Shown: positions 56,151 through 64,000, counted from the stretch's first letter. The stretch: DNA of 64,000 nt from Paraburkholderia sp. PGU19 (GCF_013426915.1 NZ_AP023183.1:186001-250000), one strand, 5' to 3'. Made by a program: numbers and translations. Notes: generated by a model not told the origin, from the sequence alone.

Positions 56151-57184
56151 ATGATGAAAAAGGTCGCAGTCGCCTTGGTATCCGCGTGCCTCGTCGGCGG
56201 CTACGCGTCGGCCGTCGAACCGGCCATAGCACCCGCAACGGGAGCGGTACCCCAACGTATCGTCTTGCTCGTTGACGAGATCAAGGCGATCCGCAATTTC
56301 CCAGTCGTGTTGGCTGAGCGTCTAGGCTACCTGAACGACGGCCGGATGGCCGTCACGGTGATGAACATACGCGACGACGTTTCGACTGCCGATATGCTAA
56401 CGGACGGGCGCGTCGACGCGGTGGTCGCCTACTACCATCACAACGTTGTCAATCAGGCGCACGGCATCGACACGGAGGCTGTAGTCACGCTTGGCGTGAC
56501 GCCGGGCGCGAAGGTGCTCGTGGCGAATCAGGCCAAAGAAAAATACAAGAGCGTGGCCGACCTCAAGGGCGCGCGCTTTATCGCGGGCGGCACGGGGTCG
56601 TCGAAAAGCACCGTCGCGAATGCGCTCATACTCGCGGGCGGTCACGGGATCGGGGAATATATACGGCTCGGCACCGACGGCAAAGAGAAGAACGTCGATG
56701 CGCTGCGCGATGGCGCAGCCGATTTCGTCGTCGCGCCGACGCCTGACGGCGACGTTTACGAGTCGAAAGGGTGGCCACGGTGTTCGCGGATCTGACATCG
56801 GTGGAAGGCACGCGCCGGAATTTGGGGGCGCTGTTCCCGTCGAGTGCAGTCTATATGTCGAAAACGCGCGTCGACGGGCATCCGGAGATCGCGCGGTATC
56901 TTGCGGGCGCGTTTGTACGAACGCTGCAGTACATCAACTCGCATACCCCGGAGCAGATCATGGCAGTCATTCCGCCGGAGATCAGCGGCAAGGATCGCGC
57001 CGCCTATCTTAAGATGTTGAAGGAGGAGATTCCGATGTTCGCCAACGACGGTCGCATGCCCGACGACGGCGCGACGAAGGAGTGTCGGGTTCTTGCTGCG
57101 GCGAATCCGGCATATGAATCGGTGAAGGTCGACCGCACTTACACGAACGCGTTCGTCGAGGAAGCGCTGCGCACGCTGCGCTGA
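56151..57184 (+). pseudogene. NMT1/SsuA-like ABC substrate-binding protein interrupted by a frameshift
   Basis: The first part, MMKKVAVALVSACLVGGYAS with a signal peptide, continues AIRNFPVVLAERLGYLND, ADMLTDGRVDAVVAYYHH, KSVADLKGARFIAGGTGSSK, then VVAPTPDGDVYESKGW and a stop at 56795. The second part, from about 56770 in another frame, resumes TVFADLTSVEGTRRNLGALF, YMSKTRVDGHPEIARYLAGA and ends VDRTYTNAFVEEALRTLR at 57184. Joined, they form a normal 344-residue type-II binding protein of the NMT1/sulfonate/thiamine-precursor superfamily. The break is at GGG (about 56768-56770), one base missing. GGAG precedes the start. No permease or ATPase gene accompanies it. Confidence 0.8.
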
Positions 57185-57305
57185 GTGGGTGCATTATGCG
57201 ATGCCTCGTCTTCGCTACCGCTGGAGACCTTGGGCCAGCAGCCGTTGAAATGGAGAGTCGTTCAAGGTGGTGATCGGAGGAGCATAGATAAATATTTATG
57301 AAACG

Positions 57306-57323
57306 TTCAGGTTGCTTTTAGCA
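57306..57323 (+). promoter_or_regulatory. Shared motif TTCAGGTT + GCTTTTAGCA upstream of first PstS-like gene
   Basis: TTCAGGTT (57306-57313) is followed directly by GCTTTTAGCA (57314-57323). Both elements recur, in reversed order, at 59281-59302 upstream of the second PstS-like gene. The extended form AAACKTTCAGGTT matches at 12 of 13 positions between the sites. A common regulator is plausible. Confidence 0.45.
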
Positions 57324-57460
57324 TTTCTCGCTATCGTCAATACAATCGGCGCACGCCGTACGGCCACACAGTACATCCCATATGCGGGCTGAGCGGCTCT
57401 TTGTTGCAGTATTTACCAGAAGAATCGGCATCTCGCTGCCGTTAATCAGAGGAGACGTAC

Positions 57461-58681
57461 GTGCCAGATCCCGCATTGCATTCTTCAAAAAGGTCCGTGG
57501 CCCGCACGGAGCCCGTTCGTATGCGCTTTTACAGCCTGTCGATGGCGGTCGGCTTATCAATTACCGCACTCGCGGTGTCGGGCGCGACAGCGGCCCAGGT
57601 CAGCGACGCCCAGACTCCGATGGTCGAATGGGTCGTACCCGCGCTTCCGACGGTTATGCCGCAGACAAAAGAGCAGGCGGACGAAGGTATGAAACTCGGC
57701 CGCGCGCTCGTCGAGCCGGAGGTTCTGCAGCCGACGCTTGATCCCGGTCTGCCCCGTTATCAGCCCCGCACCGACATCAAGCTCTCCGGAAGCTTCAAGG
57801 GTGCAGCCTCCGACGTGCTGCCGGCGCTCGTCAAGCGCTGGATCGCAGGATTCCAGCATTACTACCCGGATGTCAAGATTGAGGTGGCACCACCCTATGC
57901 CGGAAGCCTGGGTGCGAAGGAGTTGGTCAAACAAAATCTCGACTTCGTTTTCGTTTCGCGTGAGTTGAAACCGGATGACGTGACTGACTTCAAAGTCAAG
58001 TTTGGTTACGCTCCGCTGAGCGTACCAATATCGGGCGGCTCGTATCGCCATTTCGGTTTCCTCGATGCCATCGGATTCTTCGTTAATAAGGATAATCCCT
58101 TGCAGTCGCTGACCTATGAGCAGATCGATGAGCTATTTTCGAAGAGCCATCTTCGAGGCGACAAGCCACTTAAAACCTGGGGCGATCTTGGATTGACAGG
58201 CGAATGGGCCGACAAGCCTATTCACGTCTACGCGATCAAGCCGTGGAATGGGTTCGAGGAGTTCTTGCGACAGAAGATCCTGAGTGTTGATGGCAAACGC
58301 GGAGAGTGGCGAGACGATATTCATTACGACAAGCTCGTTTTTCCTCTCGCAAAACGCGTCGCCGATGATCGCTACGGAATCGGATACTCGGGGATCGCGT
58401 ATATCGATGCACCCGTAAAAATGCTACCGCTCAGCGAGAAGGCAAACGGTCCGTTCGTTGCGCCGACCTATGAGAATGTTGCGCTGGCCACCTATCCCCT
58501 TAGCCGGTTGATTTACTTCAATACGAACAAGGCGCCTGAAAAGCCACTTGATCCCGCGCTCGCCGAATTCCTTCGATACGTCCTGAGCCGGGAAGGTCAG
58601 CAGGCGGTCATCGACCACGCCATGTACGTGCCCCTGCGCGCGCAGCAGGTCGAGAATTCGCGCGCGCTAATTGCCAATTGA
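57461..58681 (+). CDS. PstS-like periplasmic substrate-binding protein (first of two)
   Basis: A 406-residue exported protein; GTG start at 57461 has a strong GAGGAGAC site, and an internal ATG at 57521 is an alternative that would give a more compact signal peptide. Mature features of the PstS/PBP-like-2 fold: DIKLSGSFKGAASDVLPALV, FVFVSRELKPDDVTDFKVKF (the SR element of phosphate-binding folds), GFFVNKDNPLQSLTYEQIDE, KTWGDLGLTGEWADKPIHVY, and ATYPLSRLIYFNTNKAP then EFLRYVLSREGQQAVID. It resembles the second copy at 59.5-60.6 kb. No pstCAB genes lie near. Phosphate or another oxyanion ligand is possible but not shown. Confidence 0.85.
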   Translation: MPDPALHSSKRSVARTEPVRMRFYSLSMAVGLSITALAVSGATAAQVSDAQTPMVEWVVPALPTVMPQTKEQADEGMKLGRALVEPEVLQPTLDPGLPRYQPRTDIKLSGSFKGAASDVLPALVKRWIAGFQHYYPDVKIEVAPPYAGSLGAKELVKQNLDFVFVSRELKPDDVTDFKVKFGYAPLSVPISGGSYRHFGFLDAIGFFVNKDNPLQSLTYEQIDELFSKSHLRGDKPLKTWGDLGLTGEWADKPIHVYAIKPWNGFEEFLRQKILSVDGKRGEWRDDIHYDKLVFPLAKRVADDRYGIGYSGIAYIDAPVKMLPLSEKANGPFVAPTYENVALATYPLSRLIYFNTNKAPEKPLDPALAEFLRYVLSREGQQAVIDHAMYVPLRAQQVENSRALIAN

Positions 58682-58779
58682 AGCTCGTTTGCCCTCCACT
58701 CCACGCACTTGTTGCCCGCGCAATGCCACCCTAAACTTACCAGCACGCGCGGGCGAGTCACGATACCCCGGAACCTTCC

Positions 58780-59157
58780 ATGAGAATCTCGCTTCGCGCC
58801 GCGGTCTTTTTGCTGGTGGCTGGGTCCGTGTTGGCCCAGCCGTCTGAGCGCAACTACGCACAATCCCTGGTCGAGAAAACGCTGACCGCACATCCTGAGT
58901 TGACGGTGCTGGCGCTGCACGTTAAGCCGCCGGCGTCACAGGACAACATCATCATCGCATCAAACATCGGCCGTATCGGCAAGAAAGCCGACACCGATGA
59001 CCTCTCTGTTCTGCAATCAGGGAAACCACGCATGGAAATGACGAAGGCCGGCGACCTGTCAGTCGAGCTTGTCATGCGGGACGCAAATGGGCGGCCGATT
59101 GGGGTGATCGGCTCAACGTTCCGGTTCCACCCGGGGACGATGAGTCAATGGTTCTGA
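58780..59157 (+). CDS. Small exported single-domain protein, copy A of the domain in the adjacent TonB receptor
   Basis: A 125-residue protein: signal peptide MRISLRAAVFLLVAGSVLAQ, then one domain, NYAQSLVEKTLTAHPELTVL, LHVKPPASQDNIIIASNIGR, GKKADTDDLSVLQSGKPRME, DANGRPIGVIGSTFRFHPG. The same pattern occurs twice in the N-terminus of the TonB-dependent receptor at 60.8-63.7 kb (RIGKPxDxDD, LxVNR and GxxIG(S/A) stretches). The strand-rich core with a helical start and a D.nG..IG... strand suggests a small PDC/Cache-like sensor domain; the fold call is inference. It lies 98 bp after the first PstS-like gene. Confidence 0.8.
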   Translation: MRISLRAAVFLLVAGSVLAQPSERNYAQSLVEKTLTAHPELTVLALHVKPPASQDNIIIASNIGRIGKKADTDDLSVLQSGKPRMEMTKAGDLSVELVMRDANGRPIGVIGSTFRFHPGTMSQWF

Positions 59158-59465
59158 GGCAAGCCGAACGTGTGTGCGATGAACTGAGCGCTCAGACACC
59201 CTCCCTGGAGGCGCTATTTTTACCTTCGCGCTAACCATATTGCATGTTGCTGCACTGGTCTGATAGCTGGACCTGAAAACGCTTTTAGCAAACTTTCAGG
59301 TTTTGTTTAACGAGATGGCCCACGATATGAGTAGGTCAAAAGGATGCAGGGGGCGCGATCGGTGGCGAAGTCCGGAGCACCCTTCGAGCACCGACTAAAA
59401 AAGAGCCTGTTTAGGGCAAGAGCTTCGTTCAAGAGCCATTCATTGAATCAATCAGGAGACGTTCC
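59158..59465. other. Regulatory intergenic region before the second PstS-like gene
   Basis: Contains the 12-bp palindrome CTGAGCGCTCAG (59184-59195), a weak hairpin with ATTTTTA near 59187-59225, and the ACCTGAAA/TTTCAGGT inverted repeat with the shared motif at 59271-59302. No gene. Confidence 0.5.
59271..59302. promoter_or_regulatory. ACCTGAAA/TTTCAGGT inverted repeat containing the shared GCTTTTAGCA motif
   Basis: ACCTGAAA (59271-59278) and TTTCAGGT (59294-59301) are perfect 8-bp arms; between them is GCTTTTAGCA (59281-59290). A half-site plus the same decamer occurs at 57306-57323. Likely an operator for the binding-protein genes. Confidence 0.5.
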
Positions 59466-60566
59466 ATGAAGCAAGCGAAGTGGGCTGGAGCATTGCGCAA
59501 GACGACGGTTGCATCGGTCACCGCGATGATTGGGATGACAGCGTTGACCGCACTGATGTCGTCGCCAGCGTCTGCGTTGAAATATGCAGCGGTAGAACAT
59601 CATCTCAATGTCGATCCCTCCATTCCGAAATGGCAACCGGGCGAAGTGCAGTCGCAGCCTGAAGAGGAATTGCGTCTGGTGGGCGCGGACGTGATGGACG
59701 AAATCACGCTGGGCTGGATAAAGATTTATCGAAAGGCTTATCCCCGATTGAGCCTGACCATGGAGGCGAAAGCATCGGGTTCGGGTGGCCCGGCGTTAAC
59801 GGAAGGGAAAGCCGACCTGGCACCGGTCGGCCGCGAATTGCTGCCAGCCGAAGAGAAGGGGTTCGTCGACAAGTTCGGCTACAAGCCGATGGCGATCCGC
59901 GTGGCAACCGGCAGCGTAGGTTCACTCGGCAAGACGGCTACGTCGGTCGTACTGGTTGACAAGGATAATCCGCTCAAGGGACTGACGCTATCCCAGCTCG
60001 ACGCAATCTACTCCAAAACCCGCAATCGAGGCCATGCAGACATCACCACATGGGGCGACCTTGGTCTCGGAGGGGCGTGGGCTGATCGGCCGATCCATCT
60101 GTACGGCCTGAAGCCGGTTAACGGCATCGAATATTTTCTGAAATTGAACGTGCTTGAAGGCGGTGAGTACAAAGACAACATCCAGTTCGTCAAAGGCAAG
60201 GGCTTCACGCACGCGTTCACGGTGGCGGCGGAGGACATGGCAACGCACCCTGGCGGGCTAACCTATGCGTTGTTGGCGAACGTGACGCCGAATGTGAAAG
60301 TGTTGCCGCTGGCAGAAAATGATGGCGGCCCGTTCATTGCGCCGACCTTGCAGAACGTCTATTCGCACCGGTACCCGTTGTCCCGTTACGTCTACATCTT
60401 CGTCAACAAGAAGCCCGGCCAGCCGCTGGAGCCCAAGGTCAAGGAATTCCTGAAGCTGGTGCTGAGCCGCGAGGGGCAGGATGTCGTCGCCAAAGAGGGG
60501 GTGTACATTCCACTCACACCTGACGTGGTGCACCAAGAGTTGGCGAAGCTCGACGAGGCAAATTAA
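59466..60566 (+). CDS. PstS-like periplasmic substrate-binding protein (second copy)
   Basis: A 366-residue exported protein after CAGGAGAC. The signal peptide MKQAKWAGALRKTTVASVTA ends near SPASALK. Common blocks with the first copy: LAPVGRELLPAEEKGFVDKF, VVLVDKDNPLKGLTLSQLDA, ITTWGDLGLGGAWADRPIHL, GLKPVNGIEYFLKLNVLEGG, GPFIAPTLQNVYSHRYPLSR, EFLKLVLSREGQDVVAKEGV. The PVGRE element replaces the usual phosphate-binding serine context, so the ligand could differ. It is followed by the TonB-receptor gene about 210 bp downstream on the same strand. Confidence 0.86.
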   Translation: MKQAKWAGALRKTTVASVTAMIGMTALTALMSSPASALKYAAVEHHLNVDPSIPKWQPGEVQSQPEEELRLVGADVMDEITLGWIKIYRKAYPRLSLTMEAKASGSGGPALTEGKADLAPVGRELLPAEEKGFVDKFGYKPMAIRVATGSVGSLGKTATSVVLVDKDNPLKGLTLSQLDAIYSKTRNRGHADITTWGDLGLGGAWADRPIHLYGLKPVNGIEYFLKLNVLEGGEYKDNIQFVKGKGFTHAFTVAAEDMATHPGGLTYALLANVTPNVKVLPLAENDGGPFIAPTLQNVYSHRYPLSRYVYIFVNKKPGQPLEPKVKEFLKLVLSREGQDVVAKEGVYIPLTPDVVHQELAKLDEAN

Positions 60567-60780
60567 TGCCAGGATGACCCGGGACGGCTGGCGGGCCCTC
60601 GATTGCGCGATCACCTGAGGTCTTGCCGACGTTGCGACTCGCACAAGGAAGTACGCGGCCCTGACCGCCGTTGAACTTTCGGCACACCCACCAAATAGCC
60701 AGATCGCACTGAAGGGGATGGTGTCTTCGGAGACCCTCCCCTGGAAAATAAATAGATGGGCGGGCATAACTGGAGGAGAC

Positions 60781-63696
60781 ATGTTCAGGAAATCCGTGCT
60801 TGCCATGGCGGTTGCGGCTACGTTGCCCATCGCGCTTTTTGCGCAGACGCCGGCGACATCTGCGCAAAGTATGCAGGGACCGACCACGCAAGTGCAGGAG
60901 AAGAGCTATGCGCAGGAGCTGGTTGACACCACCGTCGCAAGGTATCCCGCGCTGCTTGAACTAGACGTGCACGTGACGCCGCCAGATTCAGCTCGCAGCG
61001 TCATCATTGCCGCGAAGTCGCGTCAACGCATCGGCAAACCGACCGATGCGGACGATTTGGCTGTATTCAAGTCGGGTGAGCCGTTCGTCGAGGTCAACCG
61101 GTCCGGCAATCAGAACGTAGAAGCGCATGTACCGTTGTTCGACGCGCATGGAACGATCATCGGCAGCGTCGAAATGACCTTTCCGTACCCGGCCGGGTCG
61201 GGTTTTGACCAGATCGCGCTGATCAAGACGGCCGGACAGATCCGCGATGAAATGAGCCGGCGTATTGCGCATGCGCCGAATCTTTTCGAACCAGCCCGAT
61301 TCGATGTGCGGATTCCGCTCAACACCTATGCCCAAACGTTGATCGATGAGACGCTGGCCAAGTACCCCGACGTGGTGGTGATTGCGATGCATGTCAAGCC
61401 CCCAGGAGGCGGCACCGATTACCCGATCATCGCTTCGAACATCGGTCGGATTGGTAAACCGGCGGACGAAGATGACATGCAGGTGATCACTACCGGAAAG
61501 ACCAGCCTCGAGGTCAATCGCGAGGAGGACCGCTTCGAAGTCAAATTGCCGTTGCAGGATATGAACGGCAACACGATCGGGGCGCTCGGCGTGATCTTTC
61601 CATACAAGAGAAGCGTCAGACAGGCCGGGCTGCAACGGCAGGCAGAAGCAATTCGGGACGAGTTGCGCGCGCGCATTCCGAGTAGCGCAAAGTTGTTCGA
61701 AGCGGCTGCGTTGCAGCCTGCGCAACCGGCGCCGGCTGTCGTGGCAGCCGAATTGGACAAATCGGCATTGGGGAACAAGACATCGCTGCCGATGACGAAA
61801 CAGGAAGTCTCAAGTGCGGCGCTCCAGGGCACACAGGATGGACTGTCCGATGCGGTCAAAGACCAGGCCGGGGTCGCCCCGACGAATTCAAAAGGCAGCC
61901 CAGCCGACGCACAGAGTATTCGCGGCATCAAGCTCAACCTGTTTTCGAACTATCGACTCAATGGCGGCCTTCCGATTGCCGGGGTGGTGACGACGCCGAC
62001 CGACGACAAGGCGCGCATCGAAACGCTCAAGGGCGCCAACGCACTGATGTTCGGTGTTGCCAGTCCGGCCGGCATCATCAACCTGGTGACCAAGCGCGCC
62101 ATCGATCGAGACGTCACTTCATTGATCCTGTCTGGCAACTCGTTCGGGCAATACGGAGCGGGCATCGACATCGGCCGGCGCTTTGGCAGCGAGAAGCAGT
62201 TTGGGCTTCGCGCCAATCTATCCGGCGCACATCTGGAGAACGGTGTGCGCGGCGCAAATGGGCACGGTTGGTTTGCGAGTCTGGGCGCGGACTGGCAAGT
62301 GACAGACCGGCTCACTTTCCAGTTCGATTTCGAGGAGTACAAGAAGGAGGTGGTGGAGCAGGCATCCCTCAGCCTGCCGACAGCCGTCAAGGGACACATA
62401 ACCGTGCCTCGGGTGCCGGACCCGAGAAACCTGTTGTCTGGCCCATGGGCCGTGTATTCACCGACGACGACCAACGTTCAGGGACGCGTCGACTACGTTT
62501 TCAACGAGAACTGGAAAGGACTTGTCGAGATCGGGCGTTCCTACGCGGATCGCTCGCGCCTCACAGGTCGCATTGCGGGCTATGACCTCGTCACCGGGGC
62601 AGGCGGCGTGGAAACGGTCAACACGGTCACCCAGGACTACATCAACAAGTTCGAGCGGGCCGAGTTGCTCGGCAAGTTCTCGACCGGGCCATTCAGGCAT
62701 GACCTGACATTGGGTCTTTCGCGCAGTGAACGCAACGCGGAGACACCGGCGCAAAACAGCATCGTTCTGCCGGGGACGATCAACATCTATGATCCGACGC
62801 CCTTTCCGGCGCCGGTCCCGACTCATCCGTCGACCTCTTTGCCGCTGCAAACCAGCAGCGACAGCGGGCTCTACGCTTACGACAATGTTGGCATCGGGCA
62901 AAAATGGAAAGTGCTGGCCGGCTTTCGAGAAACTCGCTCGGTGTCGAGCGACGGGAGGGAGTCACAGGGAACCTATCTGCCGCTGCCTGCGTTCGGCATT
63001 CTTTACGATGTGCTGCCCACCACCACCTTGTTCGCCAGTTACATGAAGGGGCTGGAAGATGGCGGCGTCGCGCCGGTTAATGCGGTCAATGCCTATCAGA
63101 TTCTGGCGCCGGCTGTATCGACGCAGAAGGAGATCGGGATTCGCGACTCGTATTTCGAGGGACTGTCGGTCACGGCGTCGTACTTCATCATCGACCGCGT
63201 CAACGCCGTGACCAACTCGGTGACGAAGGTGTTTTCCAACGATGGCATGATCAAATACCAAGGCGCCGAGGCAGTTGTCACCAAGCAGTTCGGCCGTCAA
63301 TGGAGCGTGACCACGGCCGTACAGTGGCTCAATGCGGTGCAGCATCCGGTGTCGGACATGACGATCGCGGGCAAGACGCCTGAGAACACACCGAAGTGGA
63401 TCGGAAACGTATCGGTGACGCACCGGCCGTCGTATGTGCCGGGACTTGCGCTGACAGTCGGCGCGTCGTTTGTGTCACAGCGACCGGTGAATCCGCAGGA
63501 CCAGGGCTACATTTCGGGTTATGTCATTTATTCGGCTGGGGCGGCGTATGCCACGGTGATCGGCGGTCATCGCACTTCGTTTGTCATGAGTATCGACAAC
63601 CTGACCAACCGAAGGTACTGGAATTCAGTGCAAACCGGCACGTTGGGGACTGGCATGGACCGCAGCGTACGCCTCAACGCAAAAATCGATTTCTAA
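60781..63696 (+). CDS. TonB-dependent receptor with two N-terminal PDC/Cache-like domains
   Basis: A 971-residue outer-membrane receptor. Start MFRKSVLAMAVAATLPIALF has GGAGGA upstream; the signal peptide ends near FAQ. Residues about 42-136 and 182-275 are two copies of one domain (SYAQELVDTTVARYPALLEL ... IGSVEMTFPYP; TYAQTLIDETLAKYPDVVVI ... IGALGVIFPYK), each followed by a helix (IRDEMSRRIAHAPNLFE; IRDELRARIPSSAKLFE). A linker leads to a short plug domain at about 330-440 (LSDAVKDQAGVAPTN, IETLKGANALMFGVASPAGI with INLVTKRA) and a barrel at about 445-971 ending VRLNAKIDF. Plug and barrel are of the siderophore-receptor type. Standard receptors have a signalling STN domain or nothing at this place; two PDC-like domains are unusual. 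Confidence 0.88.
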   Translation: MFRKSVLAMAVAATLPIALFAQTPATSAQSMQGPTTQVQEKSYAQELVDTTVARYPALLELDVHVTPPDSARSVIIAAKSRQRIGKPTDADDLAVFKSGEPFVEVNRSGNQNVEAHVPLFDAHGTIIGSVEMTFPYPAGSGFDQIALIKTAGQIRDEMSRRIAHAPNLFEPARFDVRIPLNTYAQTLIDETLAKYPDVVVIAMHVKPPGGGTDYPIIASNIGRIGKPADEDDMQVITTGKTSLEVNREEDRFEVKLPLQDMNGNTIGALGVIFPYKRSVRQAGLQRQAEAIRDELRARIPSSAKLFEAAALQPAQPAPAVVAAELDKSALGNKTSLPMTKQEVSSAALQGTQDGLSDAVKDQAGVAPTNSKGSPADAQSIRGIKLNLFSNYRLNGGLPIAGVVTTPTDDKARIETLKGANALMFGVASPAGIINLVTKRAIDRDVTSLILSGNSFGQYGAGIDIGRRFGSEKQFGLRANLSGAHLENGVRGANGHGWFASLGADWQVTDRLTFQFDFEEYKKEVVEQASLSLPTAVKGHITVPRVPDPRNLLSGPWAVYSPTTTNVQGRVDYVFNENWKGLVEIGRSYADRSRLTGRIAGYDLVTGAGGVETVNTVTQDYINKFERAELLGKFSTGPFRHDLTLGLSRSERNAETPAQNSIVLPGTINIYDPTPFPAPVPTHPSTSLPLQTSSDSGLYAYDNVGIGQKWKVLAGFRETRSVSSDGRESQGTYLPLPAFGILYDVLPTTTLFASYMKGLEDGGVAPVNAVNAYQILAPAVSTQKEIGIRDSYFEGLSVTASYFIIDRVNAVTNSVTKVFSNDGMIKYQGAEAVVTKQFGRQWSVTTAVQWLNAVQHPVSDMTIAGKTPENTPKWIGNVSVTHRPSYVPGLALTVGASFVSQRPVNPQDQGYISGYVIYSAGAAYATVIGGHRTSFVMSIDNLTNRRYWNSVQTGTLGTGMDRSVRLNAKIDF

Positions 63697-64000
63697 TTCG
63701 ACTATCGGGGCGGGCGAATATAGCACCGCCCTTGATTCATTGCATTCGCTTCACGCGGACGCCAACCTCGTGAAGCGGAACCGAAATCCCATTCTCGAAC
63801 TACGAATCAGGCTTTGCCTCTCAGGCGCTTAGGCTGGCGGAGGAATTTGCCTCGCTTGTGCGAGGTGTCGCGCGCTGGATTGTTTGGTTCCGTTACGGAA
63901 ATTGGCTGAATACATATTTAAGCCCCATTCATCTCCGTTCAAGGTACCGAATCTAGACTCGTTCCTACACCCACTTTCATACACTGCCCGCCGGGCAAGA
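63697..64000. other. Downstream region with a stem-loop
   Basis: No gene. GCTTCACG (63748-63755) and CGTGAAGC (63769-63776) form an 8-bp perfect stem with a 13-base loop; GGGCGG/CCGCCC near 63708-63731 offers a second short stem. Either may end the receptor transcript, although no T-run follows. Confidence 0.4.

Noticed and set aside
57185..59465. Pho box upstream of the PstS-like genes
   Set aside because: No CTGTCAT-type direct repeats were found; the only shared motif is TTCAGGTT with GCTTTTAGCA.
1..64000. tRNA or rRNA genes
   Set aside because: Scanning by eye for T-arm and acceptor patterns and for rRNA landmarks gave nothing convincing; a covariance-model search could still find a missed tRNA.

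Overview
The window looks like a high-GC betaproteobacterial replicon, most likely Burkholderia sensu lato (Paraburkholderia or Caballeronia), and probably an accessory replicon or a flexible chromosome region. Reasons: third-position GC bias that opens long antisense reading frames, a Burkholderia-type LpxL acyltransferase, an HU protein, a complete mhp meta-cleavage operon with an IclR regulator, tyrosine-catabolism genes, and many transfer-associated fragments. I saw no rRNA, tRNA or CRISPR array. Genus assignment is inference.

Layout. 0-2 kb: transposase remnant, a broken trehalose-phosphate synthase and a SET-domain protein. 2.3-3.7 kb: HU and three small unknown genes. 3.8-7.5 kb: a divergent module of tyrosine recombinase versus KfrA-like coiled-coil protein plus two unknown proteins, sharing an operator-like inverted repeat. 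7.5-11.3 kb: conserved small protein, CNMP-domain histidine kinase, and an aldehyde dehydrogenase relative that has lost catalytic residues and its reading frame. 11.5-17 kb: a solute-binding-protein stub and three consecutive lipoprotein penicillin-recognising enzymes. 17.9-27.5 kb: LpxL, stress protein, a DUF3300/DUF2950 pair and a ClpP-like secreted protein, scattered among debris of lysR, kdpB, kdpC, DHHA1 and repB genes. 27.8-32 kb: ornithine decarboxylase and PotE antiporter, with an orphan second decarboxylase C-terminus between them. 32.5-35.3 kb: two outer-membrane beta-barrels. 35.9-44.7 kb: mhpR and mhpABDFE, an MFS transporter and mhpC, for 3-(3-hydroxyphenyl)propionate catabolism. 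45.2-49.9 kb: Lrp regulator, hppD, aromatic amino acid permease and aromatic aminotransferase for tyrosine/phenylalanine uptake and breakdown. 50.3-52.3 kb: a protein with two cryptic HTH-like repeats and a small conserved protein.

The least familiar part is 52.9-63.7 kb. It holds a PepSY membrane protein fused to a flavodoxin-reductase-type module (its 2Fe-2S domain is frame-shifted), a secreted protein with an internal tandem repeat, a frame-shifted NMT1/SsuA-like binding protein, two PstS-like binding proteins, a small secreted domain, and a TonB-dependent receptor whose N-terminus carries two more copies of that same domain. No ABC permease or ATPase accompanies the binding proteins. I read it as a candidate outer-membrane import and reduction system with an unusual receptor architecture; its substrate is unknown.

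At least six genes are interrupted by single-base changes in or beside homopolymers. This may be real decay or sequence error, and it affects how several calls should be read.
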